Source: Bacteroides reticulotermitis JCM 10512
Lineage (GTDB): Bacteria; Bacteroidota; Bacteroidia; Bacteroidales; Bacteroidaceae
Reading direction: 5' to 3'
DNA length: 64,000 nucleotides
Assembly: GCF_000517545.1 (NCBI RefSeq)
Contig: NZ_BAIV01000001.1
Span: 186,001 to 250,000, forward strand
Shown here: piece by piece, positions 9,536-17,978 of the stretch
Position numbering within the stretch: the first letter of the stretch is position 1
How the letters are laid out: the number at the start of each line of letters is the position of its first letter
Notes under the pieces: generated by a model
Databases searched by the model: none
What the model was told of the DNA's origin: nothing
Seen by the model: the letters and a program-made list of their open reading frames with translations, nothing else
Position numbers and translations under genes: made by a program

Positions 9536-10867
9536 ATGACATTTATTCATGCAATGATGAGACGCGTACTGTCACTCCGTGTGACTGCCAGTGTACTTTT
9601 GTTCGTGGCTGCTATTGCAGCGGCTATTATCGCTAATTCATCGTATGCTCCCATTTATCAAGAGTTCCTATCGAACGAATTGCAACTACGGATAGGTAGC
9701 TTCAATCTACTTTCCCATGGAGGGCATAATATGACTATGCTCGAATTTATTAATGACGGACTGATGGCGATCTTTTTCTTCTCTGTCGGTTTGGAGATAA
9801 AAAGAGAATTATTGGTAGGTGAACTGTCATCGTTCCGTAAAGCTCTTCTGCCTATTATTGCAGCTTTTGGTGGTATGGTTATTCCTGTGATGGTTTATTT
9901 ATTGGTCTGCGAACCCGGTTCTATTGAAGGACAGGGCTTGGCTATTCCGATGGCTACAGATATAGCGTTTTCTTTGGGAGTTCTTAGCTTGCTGGGAAGT
10001 CGGGTACCTCTTAGTTTGAAAGTCTTTTTGGTAGCTTTTGCAGTTGTAGATGATATTGGAGGAATTCTGGTTATTGCCATTTATTACAGTTCTCATGTAT
10101 CTTACGGTTATTTACTTGTAGCCGCTTTGCTCTACCTGATTCTCTTCTTTATCGGACGCTATGGAGCTACGAATAAAATATTCTTTTTCGTTTTTGGTGG
10201 AGTGATCTGGTACCTATTCCTGCAATCAGGTATTCACAGTACTATATCAGGGGTTATTCTGGCTTTTGTAACTCCTGCCAGACCTCGTCTTGATGTTGCT
10301 AAATACGTTGAATATATTCGTGAGACGATTGCTGGTTTTCCCGTGATTAAAGCAGCAAAAAAGGGTCATACTGTACTTACTAACGAGCAAATAGCCACTC
10401 TGAAAATGGTTGAGTCGGCTTCTGATCGTGTGATTAGCCCGTTGCAATCGTTGGAGGATAACTTACACGGGATGGTTAACTTCTTGATTCTTCCACTGTT
10501 TGCTTTTGTAAATGCTGGAGTCGTATTCAGTGGTGAGGGAGAGCTTGTTGGCAATGTTAGCATTGCTGTGGCTTTAGGGCTGCTACTTGGCAAATTCGTG
10601 GGAATTTATTCCTTTACATGGATAACGGTAAAGTCGGGCATTGTATCCTTGCCTCAAGGAATGAATTGGAAAAGTGTGGCTGGTGTATCTCTTTTAGGAG
10701 GAGTTGGCTTTACGGTTTCTTTATTTGTAGCCAATCTCTCTTTTGGTAGTGCATACCCTGAACTACTTAATCAAGCTAAACTAGGAGTGCTAAGCGGTAC
10801 GGTTCTATCGGGGATATTAGGCTATATTGTTTTGCGAATGGCGCTTCGAAACAGAAAAACCATTTAA
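9536..10867 (+). CDS. nhaA: Na+/H+ antiporter NhaA
   Basis: A 443-residue inner-membrane antiporter that exports Na+ or Li+ in exchange for protons. Diagnostic regions are NDGLMAIFFFSVGLEIKREL near residue 69, MATDIAFSLGVLSLLG near 140 and AFAVVDDIGGILVIAI near 163, which holds the paired transport aspartates. About twelve membrane segments are visible. A longer hydrophilic loop at about residues 255-310 matches Bacteroidetes NhaA proteins. The ATG at 9536 follows the folded leader by 14 nt; a second in-frame ATG at 9554 is possible. Ion-responsive control through the leader is plausible. Confidence 0.95.
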   Translation: MTFIHAMMRRVLSLRVTASVLLFVAAIAAAIIANSSYAPIYQEFLSNELQLRIGSFNLLSHGGHNMTMLEFINDGLMAIFFFSVGLEIKRELLVGELSSFRKALLPIIAAFGGMVIPVMVYLLVCEPGSIEGQGLAIPMATDIAFSLGVLSLLGSRVPLSLKVFLVAFAVVDDIGGILVIAIYYSSHVSYGYLLVAALLYLILFFIGRYGATNKIFFFVFGGVIWYLFLQSGIHSTISGVILAFVTPARPRLDVAKYVEYIRETIAGFPVIKAAKKGHTVLTNEQIATLKMVESASDRVISPLQSLEDNLHGMVNFLILPLFAFVNAGVVFSGEGELVGNVSIAVALGLLLGKFVGIYSFTWITVKSGIVSLPQGMNWKSVAGVSLLGGVGFTVSLFVANLSFGSAYPELLNQAKLGVLSGTVLSGILGYIVLRMALRNRKTI

Positions 10868-11116
10868 ATAAAACGATTCGACAATCAATACGATTACCTA
10901 GACACTAGGGTAATATCGAAAATGTAAACTTAACTAAATAGTTTAATAAGGGCATTCGTGAAAACGAATATAATTTATTAAATTCGCAAAAACGGATTAC
11001 TTTTAGTGTTTTAAAGAATCCTGTGAATTAGTGCATTTGCCTCGCAAGAAGTGGGACTCAAAGTTGATTAAATACGAAAAGAAAATAGTTTAATATTAAA
11101 TCCATTAATGAATTAG

Positions 11117-11308
11117 ATGAAATTTTTGATAAACAGTGGTAGGTATATACAATACACCCTCAATATATTGTATATTATTCTTTTTATGAAGATTGTTTCC
11201 TCTTTGTTCTTTTATGAGTATGTTCCAGAAATTTTTAAAAGTCCATACTTCACATTGGTTTTATTGGCTTGCATTTTGATTCCATCATTGGTTAAAAAAA
11301 GACTGTAA
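11117..11308 (+). CDS. Possible small membrane protein (63 aa)
   Basis: I do not recognise this protein. The 63-residue frame encodes two hydrophobic stretches, at about residues 13-33 and 43-58, and ends with KKRL. It sits alone in about 1 kb of A+T-rich DNA between nhaA and rmuC, with no clear TAnnTTTG box in front. It could be a small two-helix membrane protein or a chance frame in low-complexity DNA. Confidence 0.3.
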   Translation: MKFLINSGRYIQYTLNILYIILFMKIVSSLFFYEYVPEIFKSPYFTLVLLACILIPSLVKKRL

Positions 11309-11864
11309 TGCAAATGAATAAATATATTAATAAATTGTATTATTATTCTTATGTTATTTAATCTGTTTTCATTTTAGGGATACTTATTTGTCTTGATTTG
11401 ATTACATTTTTTTTCTGCTGAGATAAATGTAATAGTGCAGTGCACTTTCTTTTTGTTTTTAGGTTTTGGCTAGGTAGCACTATTTCTTTTTTATTTGCTA
11501 TGAAGTTCATGAAGAAATAAAACTCATATATTTAGATATGAAGAGTGGCATGAATTGATATAATAACGGAGTTCATCAGTTAGATATAGGCTCAATTAAT
11601 ATATAAGCGTATGCTGCTCTAATGATTCTCTTTAGATAAGATATATACACAATTAGTTATTATACCTGTTCTTATTTGTAATTTCCTGCTATCAATGAAA
11701 AAGTTGCATAAATATAAGACCAAGTATTCATAATCTAATGAATACTTGGCCCTTGCGAAATAATTGTTCTGGTTTTAATCTGCTTTCTGTCGTTAATCGA
11801 TCCAATCTTACGAAACTATGAAAAAAATGAAAAGAAAATAATGAGAGTAGAAGTGCCTTCTTTT
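11309..11864 (+). other. A+T-rich gap without a recognised gene
   Basis: No coding frame of substance is visible on either strand. The only clear structure is the inverted repeat 11720-11749, listed separately. The preceding stretch 10868-11116 is similarly empty, with many short A/T runs and no terminator I can call. Confidence 0.5.
11720..11749 (-). terminator. Hairpin downstream of rmuC
   Basis: CCAAGTATTCAT (11720-11731) pairs perfectly with ATGAATACTTGG (11738-11749) around a 6-nt loop. On the minus strand a T-rich stretch follows, and it lies about 115 bp after the rmuC stop, so it may end the map-rmuC transcript. Confidence 0.5.
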
Positions 11865-13103
11865 TTATAGTAACGCATTATCCTCGTCTTCATCATCTAG
11901 TGGCAGAATCTTACGGCTTTCTTCTTGCGGCAATCGTTCGACCTGTCGGAGTTTACGTTCGATAGCACGAGTGCGCTTGCCCATAACCTCCTCCAATTGA
12001 TCACCTGCGCTTTGCAGATTCTTCTGTACTTTCTCGAGCAAACCTCCGAATTTACCAAATTCTGTTTTTACAGCTCCTAGGATAGTCCACACTTCTCCGG
12101 TGCGTTTCTGAATGGCTAGGGTACGGAATCCCATCTGTAGGCTATTTAGGATAGCACCTAGTGTTGTAGGGCCGGTCACAACAATTTTGTATTCACGCTG
12201 TAAGGTTTCCACAAGACTGGTGCGGCGGATTACTTCGGCGTATATGCTTTCGAAGGGAAGAAACATGATAGCGAAGTCTGTTGTATAAGGTGGATCTACA
12301 TACTTCTCGTGAATATCCTTAGCCATCTTTTTAATAGTTGCTTCCAGTTGCTTGCCGGACGACTCAATCAGAGCGGTATCTCCTGCTTCGAAGGCATCGT
12401 AATACTGCTCGTATATATCTTTGGGGAACTTTGCATCAATCGGTAGATAGACCGTACTGTTGCTATCATCTTTGCCGGGTAGTTTGATGGCGAACTCGAC
12501 AAATTCGGTTCCACTCTTCTTAGTCTTTACATTGGCGTCATACTGTTCCGGACTCATCATTTGCTCTAGTAAAGCGCCAAGCTGTACTTCACCGAAAGTT
12601 CCTCGCATTTTGACATTGCTTAGTACCTTCTTTAGCCCTCCCACATCTTGAGCCAGTGACTTCATCTCACCCAGTCCCTTCTGTACGTTTTCGAGCTGCG
12701 AGCGAACGATTTCAAACGATTGTCCGATGCGTTCATTTAGCGTCTTTTGTAGTTTTTCTTCTACCATCTGTCGCATGTCGTCCAGTCGCTTTTCGGTTGA
12801 TTTCATTAATGCTTCTTGCTGACGTGCCATCGTGTCGAACTTCTCTTTTTGTAGTTCGCCCGAAGTCATCATATTCTTATGCAAGGCATCTTGCAACTGC
12901 TGTATGTTTTGTCCGAGTGTTTGTGTGATCTCCATTCGGAGTTCGCGAATGCTGCGATTCAACTCTTCGCGATTTTCTTGCATCTGCTTTCTCAGGGCCG
13001 TTTGTAACTGCTCTGATTGAGCCTGTTGATTGTTCTTCGTTAGTGAAAGAACAATCAGTACTATCAGCAGTACAATTATGACGATAAGTAACAGTAGCTC
13101 CAT
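11865..13103 (-). CDS. rmuC: DNA recombination protein RmuC
   Basis: A 412-residue RmuC-family protein. RmuC limits recombination at inverted repeats and has a predicted restriction-endonuclease-like core, although the biochemistry is not settled. The N-terminus is a single membrane anchor (residues 2-22), followed by a long glutamine- and glutamate-rich coiled coil to about residue 150. The RmuC domain then contains MRGTFGEVQLGALLEQM near residue 163 and LPIDAKFPKDIYEQYYDA near 222. Its start overlaps the map stop in TAATG, so the two genes form an operon with translational coupling. Confidence 0.93.
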   Translation of the reverse strand: MELLLLIVIIVLLIVLIVLSLTKNNQQAQSEQLQTALRKQMQENREELNRSIRELRMEITQTLGQNIQQLQDALHKNMMTSGELQKEKFDTMARQQEALMKSTEKRLDDMRQMVEEKLQKTLNERIGQSFEIVRSQLENVQKGLGEMKSLAQDVGGLKKVLSNVKMRGTFGEVQLGALLEQMMSPEQYDANVKTKKSGTEFVEFAIKLPGKDDSNSTVYLPIDAKFPKDIYEQYYDAFEAGDTALIESSGKQLEATIKKMAKDIHEKYVDPPYTTDFAIMFLPFESIYAEVIRRTSLVETLQREYKIVVTGPTTLGAILNSLQMGFRTLAIQKRTGEVWTILGAVKTEFGKFGGLLEKVQKNLQSAGDQLEEVMGKRTRAIERKLRQVERLPQEESRKILPLDDEDEDNALL

Positions 13104-13957
13104 TAATATGTCAGAATCTCATTTCCGGTTTCGGTAATCAGGATCATATTTTCCCACTGTGCGGAAGGTAGCCCATCATCTGTACATACTGTCCATCCGT
13201 CATTCTCATCGATAAACACGTCGTAAGTTCCCATATTGATCATCGGCTCGATGGTAAATGTCATTCCAGGTACGATCATCATTCCCGTACCTCGCTGCCC
13301 AAAATGCTCCACATCCGGTGCTTCGTGAAACTCCACGCCCACACCATGCCCGCATAGATCGCGCACAACGCTGAATCCGTTCTTTTCGGCATGCTCTTGA
13401 ATAGCAGCACCCACGTCACCCAATTGCTTCCAGGGTTGAGCGGCTGCAATACCTAGCTCCATACATTCTTTGGCTACTTGTACCAACTTTTGCATTTCAG
13501 GGCGGACTTCACCAACCATAAACATGCGTGATGCATCTGAAAAATATCCTTTGTAAATAGTCGAAACATCTACATTAAGAATATCTCCGTTTTGCAGAAT
13601 CTCAGTTTTAGAGGGTATGCCGTGGCATACTACGTCGTTGATACTTGTACATACACTTTTTGGAAAGCCTTCGAAGTTGAGCGGAGCGGGAATAGCTCCG
13701 TGAGCAATTGTGAAGTCGTATACCAGTTTATCTATTTCCTCGGTAGACATACCTTCGCGAACATACTCTGAAACATAGTCGAGGAGTGCTGTGTTTATTT
13801 TAGCACTTTCGCGGATTCCCTCTAGTTGTTCAGGCGTGCGTAGAACTTTGCGTAGGGGGAGTTTATATCCTTGTTTTCTGTATTTTTGTATTTTTTGTTC
13901 TACTTGGGCCGGATAATTGGAAGGAGTAAACCGGAATCCTTTAATAAAATTCTTCAT
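13103..13957 (-). CDS. map: Type I methionine aminopeptidase
   Basis: A 284-residue methionine aminopeptidase that removes the initiator Met. It has the pita-bread fold, with metal-binding residues visible in VCHGIPS (His), LNVDVSTIYKGYFSDASRMF (two Asp), LCGHGVGVEFHEAPDV (His) and TIEPMINMG (Glu). I choose ATG 13957 (MKNFIKGFRF) over the upstream ATG at 13987: a -7 box on the minus strand at 13992-13985 would place the transcript start inside the longer version. The first 40 residues are a basic extension before the catalytic domain. The gene is coupled to rmuC. Confidence 0.95.
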   Translation of the reverse strand: MKNFIKGFRFTPSNYPAQVEQKIQKYRKQGYKLPLRKVLRTPEQLEGIRESAKINTALLDYVSEYVREGMSTEEIDKLVYDFTIAHGAIPAPLNFEGFPKSVCTSINDVVCHGIPSKTEILQNGDILNVDVSTIYKGYFSDASRMFMVGEVRPEMQKLVQVAKECMELGIAAAQPWKQLGDVGAAIQEHAEKNGFSVVRDLCGHGVGVEFHEAPDVEHFGQRGTGMMIVPGMTFTIEPMINMGTYDVFIDENDGWTVCTDDGLPSAQWENMILITETGNEILTY

Positions 13958-13984
13958 TGCTATAAGATGTTTTTTATCGTCTTG

Positions 13985-13992
13985 CAAAGGTA
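13985..13992 (-). promoter_or_regulatory. -7 box for map-rmuC
   Basis: On the minus strand this reads TACCTTTG, an exact TAnnTTTG match, 28 bp before the chosen map start. Confidence 0.6.
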
Positions 13993-14054
13993 GGGAATAA
14001 AATGGAAAATATGCTTTCTTACTTTCTAAAACTTTTTTATCTTTACACTAGAAT

Positions 14055-14084
14055 ACGATTGACTTCACGCGTGAAGTCAATCGT
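14055..14084. repeat. Perfect 30-bp palindrome
   Basis: ACGATTGACTTCACG is followed directly by its exact reverse complement. It lies 55 bp upstream of the decayed HU-like gene at 14140 and about 70 bp upstream of map. It has no T-tract on either side, so it is not an ordinary terminator. It could be an operator or a cruciform or hairpin in the 5' leader of the HU-like gene. Confidence 0.85.
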
Positions 14085-14139
14085 TCCTACACGGGCAATC
14101 GATCTTACTTTAGCCTAATCATTATAACCTAAACAAAAC

Positions 14140-14736
14140 ATGGCAAAGTATGATTTATACAACGTGTATGGTATTGATAACCAAGAACAGGAGGAAAAGA
14201 ATCGCGGAAGGCATGTGACTGGAGGATACATAAGCAAAAAGAAACTTTATAAACGAGTGGAACAAATCTCGGGTTTTAATCACACGTAGGCTAATGCGAT
14301 AATGGCTTGTATCACAGATGCAGATGTTGAGTTTATGCATGAGGGTATATTGTGCAATTAGAAGATTTGGGGTACCTACTAGCTACTGTGACCAGTCATT
14401 CGGTTCAGAAGAAAAAAAACATGCAGGCTCTGTACATTTTAATAATGTCGATCTGCGCATCAGTGGAAGTTTACGTAAAAGAATGCGTAGTATGTCTTAG
14501 CAAGGTGTTGATAAACCGGTTATGGTTTCTAAAGATACGTGTATGGAGCAGAGAAAGGACCTTTTGAAAGAACATCTGAGAACCTTTCCCTGCATAACCC
14601 GAGCTGATTATGCCCGGCTACTCATTTACTGAAGAGTAAGGCAATATGCGACCTGAAAAGCTTTGTAGAAGAAGGCTGATTGGTCAAATATGGTGTCAGT
14701 CCGGCAGTGCTCTACTACCTGTTGCCAAAATCGTAG
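14140..14736 (+). pseudogene. Decayed HU-like DNA-binding protein gene
   Basis: A gene remnant with several stops and frame changes. The first 49 codons (starting MAKYDLYNVYG) end at TAG 14287. Beyond it, similarity to the Bacteroides HU-like (HU/IHF plus C-terminal winged-helix) proteins continues in alternating frames: SVHFNNVDLRISGSLRKRM around 14437-14500, DLLKEHLRTFPCITRADYA around 14557-14615, then DLKSFVEEG and VKYGVSPAVLYYLLPKS to 14736. At least one internal stop and three frame changes would need repair, so this is true decay. Intact members bind DNA and act as nucleoid or regulatory proteins. A perfect palindrome precedes it. Confidence 0.7.
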
Positions 14737-14752
14737 TTCGCAGTCGCAGGTA

Positions 14753-16396
14753 TTATTTGATACTCAAAGCTTTGAAAACGGGTTCCATCTTTTGTATTTC
14801 CGAATCGAAGCCAAACCAGTAGCCGAAATCATCTCCAATTATGGGTAGGAAGCATAAACGTAAATTCTCGCGATAGGTCCCGTAGATCACCTTCCATGTG
14901 GCAGGGGGAGTTACTCTTTTGGTCCTAACTTTCTCTGCCGGCATCTTTTTGAGTGACATACCGGCTTCTATCCACGCAATAGAGACTTGTGTCAGATAGG
15001 CAGGGTAATGATGTTTACAGAAATCATAAAGAATCAATCCTCGCTTCTCAAGACTCAGCGGATTGTCAATCACATCTGTTTCAACAAGATGTTGCAGTAG
15101 ATCATGAAGGAACCGGGGATTCTCTACGATTAGGTTTTGAGTAAGGACGCGCCAGGTTGGAGCATTGTAGAAACCATCGAGCAAGCGCGATAGATGGTGA
15201 GCGGTTTGTAATTCTTCCACGTTGATCTCCCGAGTTTGCAATACTTCATAAGGTGGAAGAGGGGAGTATTGTATGCCTAGTTCGGCGGCTCTTCTTCGCA
15301 TATCGGTACCAGGAAGCAACTTCAGTGACTCCAACTGAATCTCTCCCGCTCCGTATTCGGCTAATGTACGAACATCTTCAAAAATCTCTTTCAGATGGTA
15401 GAGAGGAAGTCCGGCTATCAGGTCGGCATGTGTTTCCATGTTGTCTAACGAGCAGAGGAATTCCAAACCATCCAATGCATCAGCTAGTTTTCCCATCCGT
15501 TTACTTTGTTCAAGTACTGGTTCGCGCAGGCTTTGAATCCCTGCTTCAAGGTGTAGTAGCCCTTTGGGTAATATAGTCAGTTCTTCTTTCAACTCTTCAG
15601 ACAGTAGGGCCGGATGAATTTCAAGATGGAAGCAAATGTCCGGAGAATATTCGCAGAATAGGTCGAGTAACTCTTTAGCACGTTTATTGTTGTAGTTAAA
15701 AGTACGATCGAGTATCCGTACATTTTTAATGCCTTGGCTATGAATACGCTTCAACCGTTCACGAATAGCTTTTATCGAAAGAGTCCGTACGGGCTTTTCT
15801 CCTCCGCTGACACAGAAAGCACAGGTATTGAAACATCCTCGTGTAGTTTCTAATTGTACGAAGGGTTTGCTCCAATTGAAGAACTTGCTTTTTTCAGGCG
15901 GTACAAGGCGGTCGAATTCCAAAACACGGGCAATACCATTGTCACAGTAGTGTTCTGCCTCGTCTAAATAGCAGAGGCCTGTAATTTGTTGCCAGCTTTC
16001 CGTTGGGTTATTCCAAACTTTTAACCATTGTGGAAAAACTTTTTCGCCTTCTCCCCGAAACACTCCGCTCACAAATTTGTTCTTTCTTAAGAACGATTCG
16101 TTATTGCCTAGAAACTCTGGTCCGCCAAGTATGACGCAGCACTCAGGGAGTAAGGCTTTAGCGCGTGAAATGATATGTAGCAGTTGCTCATGACTGAATA
16201 GCCAATTAGTAGCAGCGATGATGTCGGGCTGGCGATGGTAAATTTGGTTGACCACCATGCCGGTGTTTTCGTTGATGGTTGTCGACACAATGTCCCACTC
16301 GATGGTTGTGTCATCCATTATCTGAGCATGTAACGCAGGCAATGCCAGAGAAGAATGGGCGTACGAACTGTTTAAATCAAGCCAAAGAATTTTCAT
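14753..16396 (-). CDS. B12-binding-domain radical SAM protein (DUF4080)
   Basis: A 547-residue radical SAM enzyme of the DUF4080 type, of unknown substrate. Residues 1-140 form a cobalamin-binding-like Rossmann domain (begins MKILWLDLNSSYAHSS, with ILGGPEF near 110). The radical SAM core follows, with the cluster motif CFNTCAFC near residue 190. The C-terminal DUF4080 region contains LPLYHLKEIFEDV and LLPGTDMR. I start at ATG 16396 because a minus-strand -7 box at 16425-16418 lies inside the longer reading. It is transcribed away from a small lipoprotein gene. Confidence 0.9.
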   Translation of the reverse strand: MKILWLDLNSSYAHSSLALPALHAQIMDDTTIEWDIVSTTINENTGMVVNQIYHRQPDIIAATNWLFSHEQLLHIISRAKALLPECCVILGGPEFLGNNESFLRKNKFVSGVFRGEGEKVFPQWLKVWNNPTESWQQITGLCYLDEAEHYCDNGIARVLEFDRLVPPEKSKFFNWSKPFVQLETTRGCFNTCAFCVSGGEKPVRTLSIKAIRERLKRIHSQGIKNVRILDRTFNYNNKRAKELLDLFCEYSPDICFHLEIHPALLSEELKEELTILPKGLLHLEAGIQSLREPVLEQSKRMGKLADALDGLEFLCSLDNMETHADLIAGLPLYHLKEIFEDVRTLAEYGAGEIQLESLKLLPGTDMRRRAAELGIQYSPLPPYEVLQTREINVEELQTAHHLSRLLDGFYNAPTWRVLTQNLIVENPRFLHDLLQHLVETDVIDNPLSLEKRGLILYDFCKHHYPAYLTQVSIAWIEAGMSLKKMPAEKVRTKRVTPPATWKVIYGTYRENLRLCFLPIIGDDFGYWFGFDSEIQKMEPVFKALSIK

Positions 16397-16417
16397 GTTG
16401 AAATTAATATTAGAGTA

Positions 16418-16425
16418 CAAAGATA
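16418..16425 (-). promoter_or_regulatory. -7 box for the DUF4080 radical SAM gene
   Basis: Reads TATCTTTG on the minus strand, 21 bp before ATG 16396. It fixes the start codon choice for that gene. Confidence 0.6.
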
Positions 16426-16468
16426 CAAAAAAACTTGTGGCATACTGGGTATAGTAATATAAAAACAC

Positions 16469-16476
16469 TATTTTTG
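16469..16476 (+). promoter_or_regulatory. -7 box for the small lipoprotein gene
   Basis: TATTTTTG, 29 bp before ATG 16506 and facing away from the radical SAM promoter. Confidence 0.6.
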
Positions 16477-16505
16477 CAAAAATAAATGTAACATACTAAG
16501 AAATT

Positions 16506-16904
16506 ATGAAAATGTTAAAAAAATACGGAGGCATCCTACTGATGCTGACTTTGCTTGTGGGGTTTACTTCGTGTGATGATGATGAAGATATCTATCATGA
16601 CATCATGGGACGTACTTGGATCGGTGATTTAGGTTTTGGTACTGATAGAGATCCGATAGAAAGTGCTATTCGAATGGATAATAATGAGTTGGGAATAGAC
16701 TACCAAATTTACGATTATGATGGTGCCCCTGCTGGAGATTTACCCTTTCGTTGGCGAGTAGATTATGGTACATTGTATTTAGATTACGGTAGTAATTTCG
16801 CTTTGCGTGAAATAAGAAATGTTCGCGTAAGGGGGCGTTATTTACAGGGCGATTTATTTCTTGATGGAGTGTACTTTGCTTATGTTGAATTGAGAATGCA
16901 ATAA
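16506..16904 (+). CDS. Hypothetical lipoprotein, 132 aa
   Basis: I do not recognise a named family beyond a small Bacteroidetes lipoprotein. The N-terminus is a lipoprotein signal (basic MKMLKKYGG, a hydrophobic core, then lipobox GFTSC with Cys at about 23) followed by acidic DDDED, an arrangement often seen in exported Bacteroidetes lipoproteins. The remainder is beta-rich with many Asp, Tyr and Gly residues, and the second half reads like short antiparallel strands (VRGRYLQGDLFLDGVYFAY). The gene is monocistronic with its own promoter and a strong bidirectional terminator. Confidence 0.75.
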   Translation: MKMLKKYGGILLMLTLLVGFTSCDDDEDIYHDIMGRTWIGDLGFGTDRDPIESAIRMDNNELGIDYQIYDYDGAPAGDLPFRWRVDYGTLYLDYGSNFALREIRNVRVRGRYLQGDLFLDGVYFAYVELRMQ

Positions 16905-16920
16905 CAAGTAATATACTAAT

Positions 16921-16957
16921 GCAGTAAGGGCTACCTCAATGAGGTAGCCCTTACTGC
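16921..16957. terminator. Strong bidirectional terminator hairpin
   Basis: GCAGTAAGGGCTACCTCA is followed after one base by its perfect reverse complement, giving an 18-bp stem that would open to a small loop. It lies between the convergent lipoprotein gene (ending 16904) and the pseudouridine synthase gene (ending 17047). Confidence 0.85.
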
Positions 16958-17046
16958 TTGTTTTCGAATCGACATTGTTGCACAAAAGATAAAGTCCCTC
17001 TGTTAGTTTGAAAACAGAAGGATTTTATAAGTTTGTTAGGTGTTTC

Positions 17047-17973
17047 TTATCTCTTTAAAAACAACTTTTTGAACTCTCCCGGATAAGGCGTTTCAAACTC
17101 CATTAGATCACCTGTTACCGGATGATGGAAGCAGAGTTTGAAAGCGTGAAGGGCTAGACGGCCAATCGGATTCGTATAGTTTTCACCTGCATATCTGCCG
17201 TCACCTACTATCGGATGCCCCAGTGTCTGCATATGTACACGTATCTGGTTTTTGCGGCCTGTTTCCAAATCGAGTTCCAATAGCGAGTAACCGTTGGCCC
17301 GCTTGATTGTTTTATAGTGAGTAACCGATTTGGAGCCACCATCGTCGTATTCGCTTGAGCTGACATAGAGTGTTTTATCTGTTAGCCAAGATACTACCGT
17401 GTCTCGATCTTTCTCTACATCTCCTTCTACTACGGCAACATAACGTCGATCGGTCACGATCTCATGCCAGTTATCACGCAGTACACGCTGTGCTTTCTCG
17501 GTTTTAGCAAACATCATCAAACCCGACGTATCTCTGTCCAGGCGGTGTACGATGTAAACCTGATACTGTCGTCCCGAGCGCTGTACGTATTCATTTAGAA
17601 TCATATAGGCTGTGCGCTCTTTCTGGTGTTCTGTGCTGACAGACAATAGGCCTTGCATTTTATCGATAACAATAATATAGGAGTCCTCGTAGACTATTTT
17701 TAATAGCCTGTTAGTGAAGTCCTTCTTTCCTTTATTCTTGCTTATTTGTACTTTCATTCCCGTTTGTAGAGGGAAGTTGAACTGAGTCGTAATCACATTG
17801 TCTACCAGCACTACTCGTTTGCTTAAGAGCGCTTTCAATTTCGTACGGCTGGCATCCGGCATTTTGGCAGCCAGAAACTCCATCAGTTCCATCGGTTCTT
17901 TAACCAGATAATTGGTATATTGAGCACGAGCTTTTTCGGCACGTGTTTTTCTTGGTCTTTTCTCTGATTTCAT
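17047..17973 (-). CDS. RluA-family pseudouridine synthase
   Basis: A 308-residue pseudouridine synthase of the RluA family, which isomerises uridines in rRNA or tRNA. An N-terminal S4 RNA-binding domain (about residues 30-85) precedes the catalytic domain. The catalytic motif is VHRLDRDTSGLMMFAKT near residue 142, where HRLD contains the nucleophilic Asp. GRKNQIRVHMQTLGHPIVGD follows near residue 240. The N-terminus is very basic (KSEKRPRKTRAEK). Which rRNA position it modifies cannot be told from sequence. It lies 5 bp downstream of the RlmD-like gene, so two RNA-modification enzymes share an operon. Confidence 0.92.
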   Translation of the reverse strand: MKSEKRPRKTRAEKARAQYTNYLVKEPMELMEFLAAKMPDASRTKLKALLSKRVVLVDNVITTQFNFPLQTGMKVQISKNKGKKDFTNRLLKIVYEDSYIIVIDKMQGLLSVSTEHQKERTAYMILNEYVQRSGRQYQVYIVHRLDRDTSGLMMFAKTEKAQRVLRDNWHEIVTDRRYVAVVEGDVEKDRDTVVSWLTDKTLYVSSSEYDDGGSKSVTHYKTIKRANGYSLLELDLETGRKNQIRVHMQTLGHPIVGDGRYAGENYTNPIGRLALHAFKLCFHHPVTGDLMEFETPYPGEFKKLFLKR

Positions 17974-17978
17974 TCTTT

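Noticed and set aside
12460..13020. Open frames on the plus strand opposite rmuC
   Set aside because: They are antisense shadows of the rmuC coiled coil, with no promoter or family resemblance.
14318..14567. Two 60-70 codon frames in the HU-like region taken as separate genes
   Set aside because: They contain pieces of the same decayed HU-like protein in different frames; neither is a complete protein.
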